Shown one piece after another: positions 52,716 through 60,889 of a DNA stretch of 64,000 bases. A program made the position numbers and the translations under genes. The stretch is from an uncultured Desulfuromusa sp. GTDB lineage: Bacteria > Desulfobacterota > Desulfuromonadia > Desulfuromonadales > Geopsychrobacteraceae. The first letter of the stretch is position 1; each line of letters opens with the position of its first letter. The notes beneath the pieces are model-generated. The model had not been told where the DNA came from. It was given only the letters and a program-made list of their open reading frames with translations, and made no database searches. The DNA lies in contig NZ_OY776574.1 in the NCBI RefSeq assembly GCF_963675815.1, positions 180,001 to 244,000 on the forward strand. The letters are read 5' to 3'.

Positions 52716-53573
52716 ATGATCACATCCCTGCTATTTTCTATACTTATCATAGCAATTCTGGGATTACTCATATTTGACCTGTTCACTGTTCTTCTCAGCT
52801 ACTGTATCTACTGGTATGAAGTCTCCAACGCCAATCCCGGCCTGGCAGAAAAAAGATTTAAACGGAAAAATTTACAACTCATTATCGGACTGCTCATCCC
52901 TGAAGTTATTTTCGATTTTATCACCCTGACAGTCATCCCCTTTGGATGGTTCAAGAGTAAAAACCAAGCTCTCCGCCGGAGCGAAACTCCGGTTTTGTTA
53001 TTACATGGATTATTTGTCAATCAAAGCTGCTGGTTCTGGTTTAAATGGCAGTTGAAGCGCCGGGGTATTCAGAATATCGTCACCATGAACCTGTCGGCCT
53101 GGCATAGTGAAGAAGCATTGACTGAACTATTGGCTAAAAAAATTGATGAATTGAGGCACCAGCTCGGTGTCAATAAAATCAACCTGATCGGACATTCAAT
53201 GGGGGGAATGATTGCCCGCAATTATGTGCAACTTCGTGGCGGCCAAGGCAAAGTCGGCAAATTGATCTGTCTCGGCTCCCCACATCATGGATCCAAACTT
53301 GCCACATTTTCCCTCGATCCACTCGGAAAGCTCCTGATCCCGAATTCCGATTTTTTGCAGAGGCTGAACAGTGCACCTGCTCCGGAAAAGACCAGAGTGA
53401 CAAATATCTACACCAATAAAGACAACATGGTGATCCCGAACACAAACAACCATCTGCCCTGGGGGGAAGCCGTTGAACTCAATGGCATGGGACACACATC
53501 ACTGATTTACCGTAAAGCTGCTATAGACGCAACAATAACCGCGTTGAAGAAAGAAACTGAACCTTCCATATAA
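52716..53573 (+). CDS. Membrane-anchored alpha/beta hydrolase (lipase-like)
   Basis: A 285-residue protein with an N-terminal transmembrane helix (about 5-30), and an alpha/beta-hydrolase domain: LLHGLFVNQSCWF near 93-105, nucleophile Ser in IGHSMGGMIARNY (about 160), and the family stretch CLGSPHHGSKLA. The late acid and His are likely in YTNKDNMVIP and GMGHTSL. It resembles triacylglycerol lipase/PGAP1-type enzymes; substrate unknown. GGAG precedes ATG by eight bases. Confidence 0.8.
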   Translation: MITSLLFSILIIAILGLLIFDLFTVLLSYCIYWYEVSNANPGLAEKRFKRKNLQLIIGLLIPEVIFDFITLTVIPFGWFKSKNQALRRSETPVLLLHGLFVNQSCWFWFKWQLKRRGIQNIVTMNLSAWHSEEALTELLAKKIDELRHQLGVNKINLIGHSMGGMIARNYVQLRGGQGKVGKLICLGSPHHGSKLATFSLDPLGKLLIPNSDFLQRLNSAPAPEKTRVTNIYTNKDNMVIPNTNNHLPWGEAVELNGMGHTSLIYRKAAIDATITALKKETEPSI

Positions 53574-53594
53574 TACCGCGAAGGATTCATTCTC

Positions 53595-54767
53595 GTGACA
53601 CAGTCTCCCAAAAACGACGCCCAGGTCTCCCTTAAAAGACTTAATTCTTATGATCCGGAAGATGCCCTCGCCGCAATCGAAGAGCTTCTGGACCCTTTAG
53701 GAGGCATGTCCGCTTTTGTCAAACCCGGAGATAAAGTTCTCCTCAAACCCAACTTACTCGCAGGCAAAACTCCCGATAAAGCAGTGACAACTCACCCGGA
53801 AATCGTTCGGGCCGTTATCAAACTGGCTCAAAAAGCAGGAGGTGAAGTGTTCCTGGGAGATTCCCCCGGGATTGGCAGCCCCGAAAATGTGGCTCGGAAA
53901 AGTGGAATTCTGGCCGTTGTAAAAGAGTCAGGATGCCACTTTACCCCTTTTGAAACTTCAGTCACAATCCACCCAACCGGTGGGACCTTCAATCAATTTG
54001 AGGTCGCTCGAGAAGTTCTGGATGCAGATGTCATCATCAACTTACCGAAATTAAAAACCCACCAGATGATGGGTTTGACCTGCGGAATCAAAAATATGTT
54101 TGGTGCTGTTGTTGGTTTGCGCAAACCCCGCTTGCACCTGCAAGCGGGCACAGATAAAGCTTTTTTTGCCCTCATGCTGCTGGAGTTATGTGAAGCCATG
54201 GCCCCAGCACTGACAATTGTCGACGCCGTTGTTGGCATGGAAGGCGAAGGCCCTGGGAGTGGTGACCCGATTAAAATTGGAGCGCTTCTGGCTGGAAGCC
54301 ACCCCCAGGCCGTCGATACTGTGGCAACCGAACTTGTCGGGCTACAATCCCATCAGGTCTGGACTCAACAGCAAGCTATAAATAGCGGACGCCCCTACAC
54401 CCGAATTGAACAACTCCAGCTCAGCGGAGACCCACTGCAAGAGCTGAAAATCAATAATTTCCACCCGGCTAAAATGACGGATGTTAATTTCGGCCTGAAA
54501 GGTGGCTTGAAATCCTTTCTCAAACATACCCTGACGGCACGACCGGTACCGGACCATCAGCTCTGCAAGCGCTGCAATGATTGCGTGACCCACTGTCCTG
54601 CAGCAGCTATGAAGATTGAAAATAATCGGCTACAGATCGATTACAACAATTGTATTCGCTGTTTTTGCTGTCAGGAACTCTGCCCCCATGGCGCGCTGAT
54701 GACCAAACAAGGGCTCTTGTTGCAACTGCACAGTTTTCTCCAACAAAAAAAACACAAATGTCTTTGA
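53595..54767 (+). CDS. DUF362 protein fused to a two-[4Fe-4S] ferredoxin
   Basis: A 390-residue protein: DUF362 domain (about 1-300, with VLLKPNLLAGKTPDKAVTTHP, LPKLKTHQMMGLTCGIKNMFG) followed by a C-terminal ferredoxin with two Cys sets (CKRCNDCVTHCP and CIRCFCCQELCP). DUF362 proteins occur in many anaerobes and their function is unknown; a redox role is suggested by the Fe-S clusters. GTG start at 53595 with GAAGGA upstream, 21 bp after the lipase gene, so probably one transcript. Confidence 0.85.
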   Translation: MTQSPKNDAQVSLKRLNSYDPEDALAAIEELLDPLGGMSAFVKPGDKVLLKPNLLAGKTPDKAVTTHPEIVRAVIKLAQKAGGEVFLGDSPGIGSPENVARKSGILAVVKESGCHFTPFETSVTIHPTGGTFNQFEVAREVLDADVIINLPKLKTHQMMGLTCGIKNMFGAVVGLRKPRLHLQAGTDKAFFALMLLELCEAMAPALTIVDAVVGMEGEGPGSGDPIKIGALLAGSHPQAVDTVATELVGLQSHQVWTQQQAINSGRPYTRIEQLQLSGDPLQELKINNFHPAKMTDVNFGLKGGLKSFLKHTLTARPVPDHQLCKRCNDCVTHCPAAAMKIENNRLQIDYNNCIRCFCCQELCPHGALMTKQGLLLQLHSFLQQKKHKCL

Positions 54768-54828
54768 CCTCCCCCCTTTTAATGGGGTAGAAAAATACAA
54801 CTTAACTCACCAGGAAGACACTGAACTG

Positions 54829-55335
54829 ATGAATAAAAATATCAAAATTCAGTACAATCTCAGCGAGGACGATTGGCGTACATTTTATAATACTTATTAC
54901 GCATCCGATAAACGCTTCAAATTGCGCTTTATCTACGGAACCGGCAGCTGGATTGTTGGGGTGTGCGGCCTGATGGGTCTCTTTGACAACAAGTTCATTG
55001 CCTTTGGAATGATTGTTTTTGGACTTTACTGTGTCTTCGCCAAACAATATTTAGTCAACAAAGCGGTCAAAAAGGTAAAAGCGAAACCACAGTTTCCAGG
55101 AAAAATTGATTACAATATTGATCAGGACAAAATGGCCGGTATAGAGCAGGGAATGGAATTTGAATTTTCGTGGGACATGTTTTACGGCTATCGAAATGCA
55201 GCACCGGGACTCTTACTGTACCTGAAACAAGCGTCCTTCTTTTTCATCCCCAAAGAAGCAATCTCGACGGAAGAAAAACAAGAGATTATCGACATTCTGC
55301 AATTGCAGAATGTCCGGGATTTAGATACAAAATAA
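54829..55335 (+). CDS. YcxB-like membrane protein
   Basis: A 168-residue protein with two adjacent transmembrane segments (about 38-72) and a C-terminal YcxB-type soluble domain (about 90-160, with FSWDMFYGYRNAAPGLLLYL and FFFIPKEAISTEEKQEIIDIL). The family is of unknown function. The ribosome site is weak (AGGAAG 11 bases upstream). It lies between the DUF362 gene and a shared terminator. Confidence 0.65.
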   Translation: MNKNIKIQYNLSEDDWRTFYNTYYASDKRFKLRFIYGTGSWIVGVCGLMGLFDNKFIAFGMIVFGLYCVFAKQYLVNKAVKKVKAKPQFPGKIDYNIDQDKMAGIEQGMEFEFSWDMFYGYRNAAPGLLLYLKQASFFFIPKEAISTEEKQEIIDILQLQNVRDLDTK

Positions 55336-55351
55336 CGTCGATACTTTCACT

Positions 55352-55381
55352 GAAAAAGGCCCACAATTGTGAGCCTTTTCA
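55352..55381. terminator. Bidirectional terminator
   Basis: GAAAAAGGC and GCCTTTTC close a hairpin whose centre CACAATTGTG is itself palindromic. A and T runs flank it on both sides, so it can end both the YcxB-like gene and the convergent nfu-type gene. Confidence 0.8.
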
Positions 55382-55405
55382 AGACATTACAGCGTTCAGA
55401 AGGAA

Positions 55406-55630
55406 TTAACGTACCTGAACGACTTCTTTAACTTCCGGGATCTGCTCCATCAAATTACGCTCAATCCCCATTTTCAAGGTCATGGTCGACATTGGACAGG
55501 ATCCACAAGCACCTGTCAAACGGACACTGACAGTTCCTTCATCCGAAACATCAACCAGCTCAACATCGCCTCCATCAGCCTGCAAAGCGGGGCGAATCAG
55601 GTCTAAAATCTCTACAACACGTTCTTTCAT
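55406..55630 (-). CDS. Nfu-type Fe-S scaffold protein
   Basis: A 74-residue protein consisting of the NifU C-terminal (Nfu) domain alone: VVEILDLIRPALQADGGDV, then the cluster-binding CGSCPMSTMTLKMGIE with Cys42 and Cys45. It carries [4Fe-4S] clusters to target proteins. ATG at 55628-55630. Confidence 0.92.
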   Translation of the reverse strand: MKERVVEILDLIRPALQADGGDVELVDVSDEGTVSVRLTGACGSCPMSTMTLKMGIERNLMEQIPEVKEVVQVR

Positions 55631-55714
55631 CAGATGTTCCTCCGTTAATCATGAGTTTATCGGTTAAGTATAGCGAATATCTTAACTCTTTTGCAAGTAC
55701 AGTTCTGTCACCTT

Positions 55715-56881
55715 TCAAAACGACCCTGGTGGTATCTTGATATCTTGAATCCGTTTGGCACAAAGAAGCTCTGGAGCACCGATTTTCTTGCCTTGGACAA
55801 GAACCTTGAAACTTTCCCCCATCCCCCCTTCAGGAAGAATGAGGGTTTTTAAATTCATACGCAATGCTTGCGCTTTCTGGGGATCAGTCTCCCGGCATTC
55901 CATTTCCATAAGCATCTCAAGAAAACCAAGCCCCATCAAAAATTGATACTGCTGTCCGAAATAAAGAGTCTCCAGACCATACTGACAACCAACCGCCTGC
56001 AAAGAAGTAAAGTCCACATGAGCCGTTATATCCTGGAGACCAACCCTCTGATAAGGGTTTTCATTGGTTTGGTGCTGATGGTAACAAAGAAGAGTACCGG
56101 TATGTCGGTAAGGAGCATAAAGCTCCTCGGCCAGAAAACCATAATCAATGGTCAAGACAAATCCACGGCCAAGAACCGCTGCAACACGTTGCATCCAATC
56201 ACATGCGGCCAAATTAACCTCACAGCGATTTCCCGCTGCAGGTTCAATTCCTATCCGTTGAAAATACTCATTGATCAGAGCAGTGGAAACAGGACGAAGC
56301 TCTTCAGCAAATCCATTTTCGCCGTTGACAACATAGACCTCTTGCAACTCGCCCGCATGTTTTTCAATCAGATGAACTGGAAAAGCATCGATCAATTCAT
56401 TGCTGATAATACACCCCTGCATGTCCTTCAAATCTTCAAGTTCACACCATAAAATTCGTCCAGCAGCAAGATGGGGCTTTAAAAGCTGTTTTTGTCGATG
56501 GCGATTATCCGGACTGAGTTCTATCAGTCGATATTCAAGACGAGCATAAAATTCAGGAAAATCTTTCTCCAAAGCATCCAGGATATCAAGACAGAGATAC
56601 CCTTCACCTGCTCCCTGCTCAGCAACGACGAAGCTATCCTGGCCCAGGATTCGCCACATCTGCTCCAGCTGGCGGGCAATCAATTGACCAAAGCAGGAAT
56701 GCACACTGGAAGAGGTAAAAAAATCACCCTTTTTTCCGATACGGGTTCGTTTGGAAGTGTAATAACCATCATCAGGAGAATAGAGAGCTTGCTCCATAAA
56801 TTCGGCAAACGTGATGCCGGCAGACGCATCTATTTGCTGTTGTAGCTTAAGAATTAATTCCGACTCTTGCCCTGCAATCAT
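55715..56881 (-). CDS. MidA/NDUFAF7-type methyltransferase
   Basis: A 388-residue SAM-dependent methyltransferase of the COG1565 family. FAEFMEQALYSPDDGYYTSK at the N-terminus, VVAEQGAGEG as SAM motif I, and the family ISNELIDAFPVHLIE are visible. The mitochondrial homologue methylates an Arg of complex I subunit NDUFS2; the bacterial target is unclear. I choose ATG at 56879-56881; a TTG seven codons earlier has no ribosome site. Confidence 0.88.
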   Translation of the reverse strand: MIAGQESELILKLQQQIDASAGITFAEFMEQALYSPDDGYYTSKRTRIGKKGDFFTSSSVHSCFGQLIARQLEQMWRILGQDSFVVAEQGAGEGYLCLDILDALEKDFPEFYARLEYRLIELSPDNRHRQKQLLKPHLAAGRILWCELEDLKDMQGCIISNELIDAFPVHLIEKHAGELQEVYVVNGENGFAEELRPVSTALINEYFQRIGIEPAAGNRCEVNLAACDWMQRVAAVLGRGFVLTIDYGFLAEELYAPYRHTGTLLCYHQHQTNENPYQRVGLQDITAHVDFTSLQAVGCQYGLETLYFGQQYQFLMGLGFLEMLMEMECRETDPQKAQALRMNLKTLILPEGGMGESFKVLVQGKKIGAPELLCAKRIQDIKIPPGSF

Positions 56882-57063
56882 AAGAGGCCCACCATGCCGC
56901 AAATTTAAAAAGCGGGATTATAGCTAGCGAACCAGCCAAAGACAAGAGATAAAACCGCTACAAACGCTTGAACTTGAAGATGATTCATGCCATTATCGGG
57001 TGCTGTACAAAACTGGTGATTTGAAGACATTCAATTGACAAATTTCATATTGGAGAAGGTTTT

Positions 57064-57870
57064 ATGGCAATCATTACTATTTCCCGCGAGATGGGTAGCG
57101 GCGGTATACCGATTGTTCACCACATAGCTGAAGAGCTGGGCTATACTCTGGTCGACGGCGACGTCATCCGTGACGCTGCCGAGGATTACGACCTGTCTCA
57201 GGAAGCTCTGCAACAAATTGATGAAAAACCTCCTGCATTCGTTGAAAACCTGGATCGGCAAATCGAACTCAACATGAATCGGATCCAGCTGATTGTCCTG
57301 GAACAAGCCCTCAAAGGGGATGTTGTTATCTACGGACGGGGAGGCCAGGATCTTCTCCCCGACATTTCAAGTGTGCTTCGTGTGCGCGTCATTGCCCCTT
57401 TTGAAGAAAGAGTTGAGCGCTGGGCACAACGCGAATGGATTGATCCTGATTTGGCGCGCTCTTTAGTCCGAAAAAGTGATCAGCAACGCGCCGGATTCAT
57501 CAAATACTACTTTGATCGTAACTGGACAAATCCCATTGAATACGACATCGTTATTAATACCATCAGAATTTCCAATGAAACTGCGGTAAAACTCATTACC
57601 GAAGCGATAAAAGATCCTTATCTCATTGAAAAAGCTCATATCTGTAAATCAAAGATTCAAGATTTAATTATTCAGAAAAAAATTCAGATTGCCAGGTTGG
57701 ACGATGATCGAATCAAAGATATCTGGTTTAATATTGATGTCGTTGACTGTCATGTCACTCTGTCTGGTCATGTTTACAGTGAGAATGAACGGCAGGCAAT
57801 TATAAGCGACTCGAAAAAAGTAGAAGGTGTCCTCGGAGTCACCGATAATCTGAAAATAGTCAATTATTAG
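57064..57870 (+). CDS. Cytidylate kinase-like protein with C-terminal BON domain
   Basis: A 268-residue fusion. Residues 1-195 are of the Cytidylate_kin2 family (ITISREMGSGG P-loop-like start, VDGDVIRDAAEDY, then VVIYGRGGQDLL and VRVIAPFEERVERWA). Residues about 200-266 match a BON domain (IARLDDDRIKDIWFNIDVVD, then VTLSGHVYSENERQAI and GVLGVTDNLKIV), a small module usually found in periplasmic or ion-channel proteins and thought to bind phospholipid or ligands. There is no signal peptide, so it is cytoplasmic. The true kinase substrate is not known. GGAGAAGG precedes ATG. Confidence 0.82.
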   Translation: MAIITISREMGSGGIPIVHHIAEELGYTLVDGDVIRDAAEDYDLSQEALQQIDEKPPAFVENLDRQIELNMNRIQLIVLEQALKGDVVIYGRGGQDLLPDISSVLRVRVIAPFEERVERWAQREWIDPDLARSLVRKSDQQRAGFIKYYFDRNWTNPIEYDIVINTIRISNETAVKLITEAIKDPYLIEKAHICKSKIQDLIIQKKIQIARLDDDRIKDIWFNIDVVDCHVTLSGHVYSENERQAIISDSKKVEGVLGVTDNLKIVNY

Positions 57871-57909
57871 CATTTTTAATAACTGAATGTTTCCATATAT
57901 AACCAAAGA

Positions 57910-57936
57910 AACGCCGGCAATGCCGGCGTTTTGCTT
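57910..57936 (+). terminator. Terminator of the kinase-BON gene
   Basis: Perfect 9-bp stem AACGCCGGC/GCCGGCGTT with an AAT loop and trailing TTTTGCTT. It separates the gene from the yebC-ruv operon. Confidence 0.85.
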
Positions 57937-57963
57937 CATCTATCAAATCAAGGAGTAATCTCA

Positions 57964-58710
57964 ATGGCTGGACATAGTAAATGGGCCAACATCAAACATC
58001 GCAAAGGCGCGCAAGATGCCAAGCGAGGCAAGATTTTCACCAAACTTATCAAAGAAATTACTGTAGCCGCAAGAATCGGAGGAGCGGATCTTGAATCCAA
58101 CTCCCGCCTGAGGCTGGCCGTAGACAAAGCCAAGCAGGCAAATATGCCTAAAGACAACATAGACCGTGGCATCAAAAAAGGCACGGGAGACCTCGATGGC
58201 GTCACCTACGAAGAAGGAGTCTTTGAAGGGTATGGCCCCGGTGGTGTCGCCGTTATTGTTGAATTCATGACTGACAATCGGACCCGGACTGTTGCTGATG
58301 TCCGTCACGCGTTCAATAAGTATGGTGGTAGTCTGGGTGTAAGTGGTTCGGTGGCGTTCATGTTTGACCGCAAAGGTCAAATCATCTTTTCCGACGAAAA
58401 TGATTTTGAAACAATTTTTGAAGTTGCCCTGGAGGCAGGAGCGGAAGACGTTAAAGAAGAAGATGGCATCATTGAAGTCATTACCGACCCCACCGAGTTT
58501 GAGGCCGTCCAGATCGATCTTGAAAAGCATGAGCTGAAATATGAATCAGCCGAAGTCACAATGATCCCGCAAAACTCAACTCCCATTGAAGGGAAGCAGG
58601 CTGAATCCCTGATGAAAATGATCGACGTCCTGGAAGACAACGACGATGTCCAGAATGTTTATGCCAACTTCGACATTTCTGATGAAGAGATGGAAAGAAT
58701 AATGGGTTAA
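57964..58710 (+). CDS. yebC: YebC/PmpR-family protein
   Basis: A 248-residue YebC-family protein. MAGHSKWANIKHRKGAQDAKRGK-type start and the GGVAVIVEFMTDNRTRTVADVR stretch are diagnostic. It was described as a transcription factor and more recently as a factor that relieves ribosome stalling at proline tracts in some bacteria. ATG at 57964 has AAGGAG eight bases upstream; codons back to 57931 are not part of the family. It precedes ruvC by 12 bp, the common order. Confidence 0.95.
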   Translation: MAGHSKWANIKHRKGAQDAKRGKIFTKLIKEITVAARIGGADLESNSRLRLAVDKAKQANMPKDNIDRGIKKGTGDLDGVTYEEGVFEGYGPGGVAVIVEFMTDNRTRTVADVRHAFNKYGGSLGVSGSVAFMFDRKGQIIFSDENDFETIFEVALEAGAEDVKEEDGIIEVITDPTEFEAVQIDLEKHELKYESAEVTMIPQNSTPIEGKQAESLMKMIDVLEDNDDVQNVYANFDISDEEMERIMG

Positions 58711-58722
58711 CATAACGATAAT

Positions 58723-59235
58723 ATGCGTATTCTAGGTATTGATCCCGGCAGCAAAGCGACGGGTTACGGTTTCATTGAGCAACAAGGAAATCGCTTGATC
58801 CACCTGGACAATGGGGCCATATTTACCCAGAGTCGCGATCCTCTGGCGATACGCTTACAACGCATCTACAGAGAACTCTGTATCCTGATTGAAAAATACC
58901 GTCCCGAAGCCGTTGCCGTTGAGCAGGTGTTCATGGCGCGTAATCCCGCTTCGGCACTAAAACTTGGCCATGCTCGCGGAATTGCACTCCTGGCCGGAAT
59001 TAATGCTGATTTGCCAGTTGCAGAATATTCGGCATTACAAGTTAAAAGTGCTGTGGTTGGCTATGGTAGAGCAGGGAAAAACCAGGTACAACACATGACC
59101 AAAATGTTGCTTAATTTGCCTGAAATTGCTCAGGAAGATGCTGCAGATGCTCTAGCCGTTGCTATCTGTCATGCCCATAGCCATCATCTCAGTCGACAGG
59201 TGGGTCAAACCATGCAAAAGAATCGGAACCAATAA
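58723..59235 (+). CDS. ruvC: Holliday junction endonuclease RuvC
   Basis: Resolvase of 170 residues with catalytic acids Asp7 (ILGIDPGS), Glu67 (AVAVEQVF), Asp139 and Asp142 (EDAADALAVA). It cuts branched junctions placed by RuvAB. Stop and ruvA start are 2 bp apart, so the operon is tightly packed. Confidence 0.95.
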   Translation: MRILGIDPGSKATGYGFIEQQGNRLIHLDNGAIFTQSRDPLAIRLQRIYRELCILIEKYRPEAVAVEQVFMARNPASALKLGHARGIALLAGINADLPVAEYSALQVKSAVVGYGRAGKNQVQHMTKMLLNLPEIAQEDAADALAVAICHAHSHHLSRQVGQTMQKNRNQ

Positions 59236-59237
59236 AT

Positions 59238-59837
59238 ATGATTGCCCTCTTAAGCGGCACATTGGCCTACCGCAGCCCGGAACAAATTATCGTCGACGTC
59301 TCGGGGGTTGGCTATCGCTTGCAGATTCCCCTCTCAACCTTTTATACTCTTCCCGAAGAAGGCAATGTTCAATTACAGATCCACACCCATGTCAAAGAAG
59401 ATGCCATTCATTTATTCGGCTTTTCCACGACCGTCGAAAAAGATCTTTTTATTCTGCTGATTTCTGTTTCGGGAGTGGGGCCCAAACTGGCCATTACGAT
59501 ACTCTCACATATCGCCACAGATGAGCTGGCTTTGGCCTTGAGCCAAGGTGACATTCCACGGTTAACGGCCATTCCGGGAATCGGAAAAAAAAGTGCCGAG
59601 CGATTAATCCTTGAACTGCAGGACAAAGCAACGGCTTACGCTGTCACCGCGGCGATACCAGCTCAGGATGGCAACATATCCAGCACTGAAGACGATCATC
59701 AGGATGCCTTGTCTGCTTTGGTTAATCTGGGCTACAAAGAGACATTGGCAAAACGGGCTTTGAATCATCTGCAACTGCCGCCCGGGTCTCCTCTTGAGGA
59801 CATCCTGAAAGCGGCATTACAAAAACTGATGAAGTAA
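59238..59837 (+). CDS. ruvA: Holliday junction DNA helicase subunit RuvA
   Basis: A 199-residue RuvA: OB-fold domain I (MIALLSGTLAYRSPEQIIVDV), two HhH motifs (LLISVSGVGPKLAITILS and LTAIPGIGKKSAERLI), an acidic linker and C-terminal domain III (DALSALVNLGYKETLAKRAL). It binds the junction as a tetramer and loads RuvB. Eleven bases lie between its stop and ruvB. Confidence 0.95.
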   Translation: MIALLSGTLAYRSPEQIIVDVSGVGYRLQIPLSTFYTLPEEGNVQLQIHTHVKEDAIHLFGFSTTVEKDLFILLISVSGVGPKLAITILSHIATDELALALSQGDIPRLTAIPGIGKKSAERLILELQDKATAYAVTAAIPAQDGNISSTEDDHQDALSALVNLGYKETLAKRALNHLQLPPGSPLEDILKAALQKLMK

Positions 59838-59848
59838 CTGGAGCGATA

Positions 59849-60877
59849 ATGAGCGAACGCTTGATTACTGCTGAGGGGCAAGCAGAAGAAAACAATTATG
59901 AGGTTGGTCTGCGCCCAAAATCACTTCAGGAGTATGTGGGGCAAAGCAAGGCGAAACGCAATCTCAAAGTCTTCATCGATGCGGCACGCAACCGTCAGGA
60001 AGCTCTGGACCATGTCCTCTTTTTTGGGCCTCCAGGTCTCGGGAAAACCACCCTGGCAAACATTATTGCCCAGGAAATGGGAGTCAATATAAAAAGCACT
60101 TCCGGACCCGTCATAGAAAAAACCGGTGATCTGGCTGCCGTTCTAACCAACCTGGAAGAAGGAGATGTCCTTTTCATCGATGAAATTCATCGCCTCTCTC
60201 CGGTTGTTGAAGAAATTCTCTACCCGGCGATGGAAGATTACCAACTTGATATCATGATCGGTCAGGGTCCGTCAGCCAGAACCATCAAACTGGACATTCC
60301 CAGGTTTACACTGGTTGGAGCCACAACCCGCGCCGGGTTGCTTTCTTCACCATTACGGGATCGTTTTGGTGTCATCAGCCGATTGGAATTTTATTCCAAG
60401 GACGAACTGACAACCATTGTCAAGCGTAGTGCCAATATTCTCAAAATCCGGATTGACGATGATGGCGCACGCGAAATTGCCCGCCGCAGTCGTGGAACTC
60501 CAAGAATCGTCAACCGGCTGCTGCGTCGGGTCCGGGATTTTGCCGAGATTGAAGGGAATGGAACCATTACTCGTGAATTGGCCGACCACTCATTGAAACG
60601 GCTTGAAGTCGATAATCAGGGGTTTGATTACATGGATTGTCTGTTGCTGCTGACAATCATCGATAAATTTTCCGGCGGCCCCGTGGGTCTCGACACTCTG
60701 GCGGCAGCTATCGGAGAAGAACGGGATACAATTGAAGACGTGATAGAACCCTACCTTATCCAGCAGGGTTTTTTGAACCGGACCCCCCGGGGACGTGTTG
60801 TCACCGAAAGTTGCTTTCGTCATTTTCAGAGAACACCAGCGCAAACAGGGGGAACAGGGCCCCTCTTCGGTTCGTAA
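59849..60877 (+). CDS. ruvB: Holliday junction DNA helicase ATPase RuvB
   Basis: A 342-residue AAA+ motor. Walker A GPPGLGKT (60-67), Walker B LFIDEIHRL (near 110), sensor 1 GATTRAG and the arginine finger in SPLRDRFG are all visible, plus the C-terminal winged helix (YLIQQGFLNRTPRGRV). It drives branch migration with RuvA. ATG follows TGGAGCGATA. Confidence 0.96.
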   Translation: MSERLITAEGQAEENNYEVGLRPKSLQEYVGQSKAKRNLKVFIDAARNRQEALDHVLFFGPPGLGKTTLANIIAQEMGVNIKSTSGPVIEKTGDLAAVLTNLEEGDVLFIDEIHRLSPVVEEILYPAMEDYQLDIMIGQGPSARTIKLDIPRFTLVGATTRAGLLSSPLRDRFGVISRLEFYSKDELTTIVKRSANILKIRIDDDGAREIARRSRGTPRIVNRLLRRVRDFAEIEGNGTITRELADHSLKRLEVDNQGFDYMDCLLLLTIIDKFSGGPVGLDTLAAAIGEERDTIEDVIEPYLIQQGFLNRTPRGRVVTESCFRHFQRTPAQTGGTGPLFGS

Positions 60878-60889
60878 TATTGAATTCCA

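Noticed and set aside
54770..54795. CCCC/GGGG hairpin after the DUF362 gene as a terminator
   Set aside because: The stem is only four bases and is followed by A rather than T.
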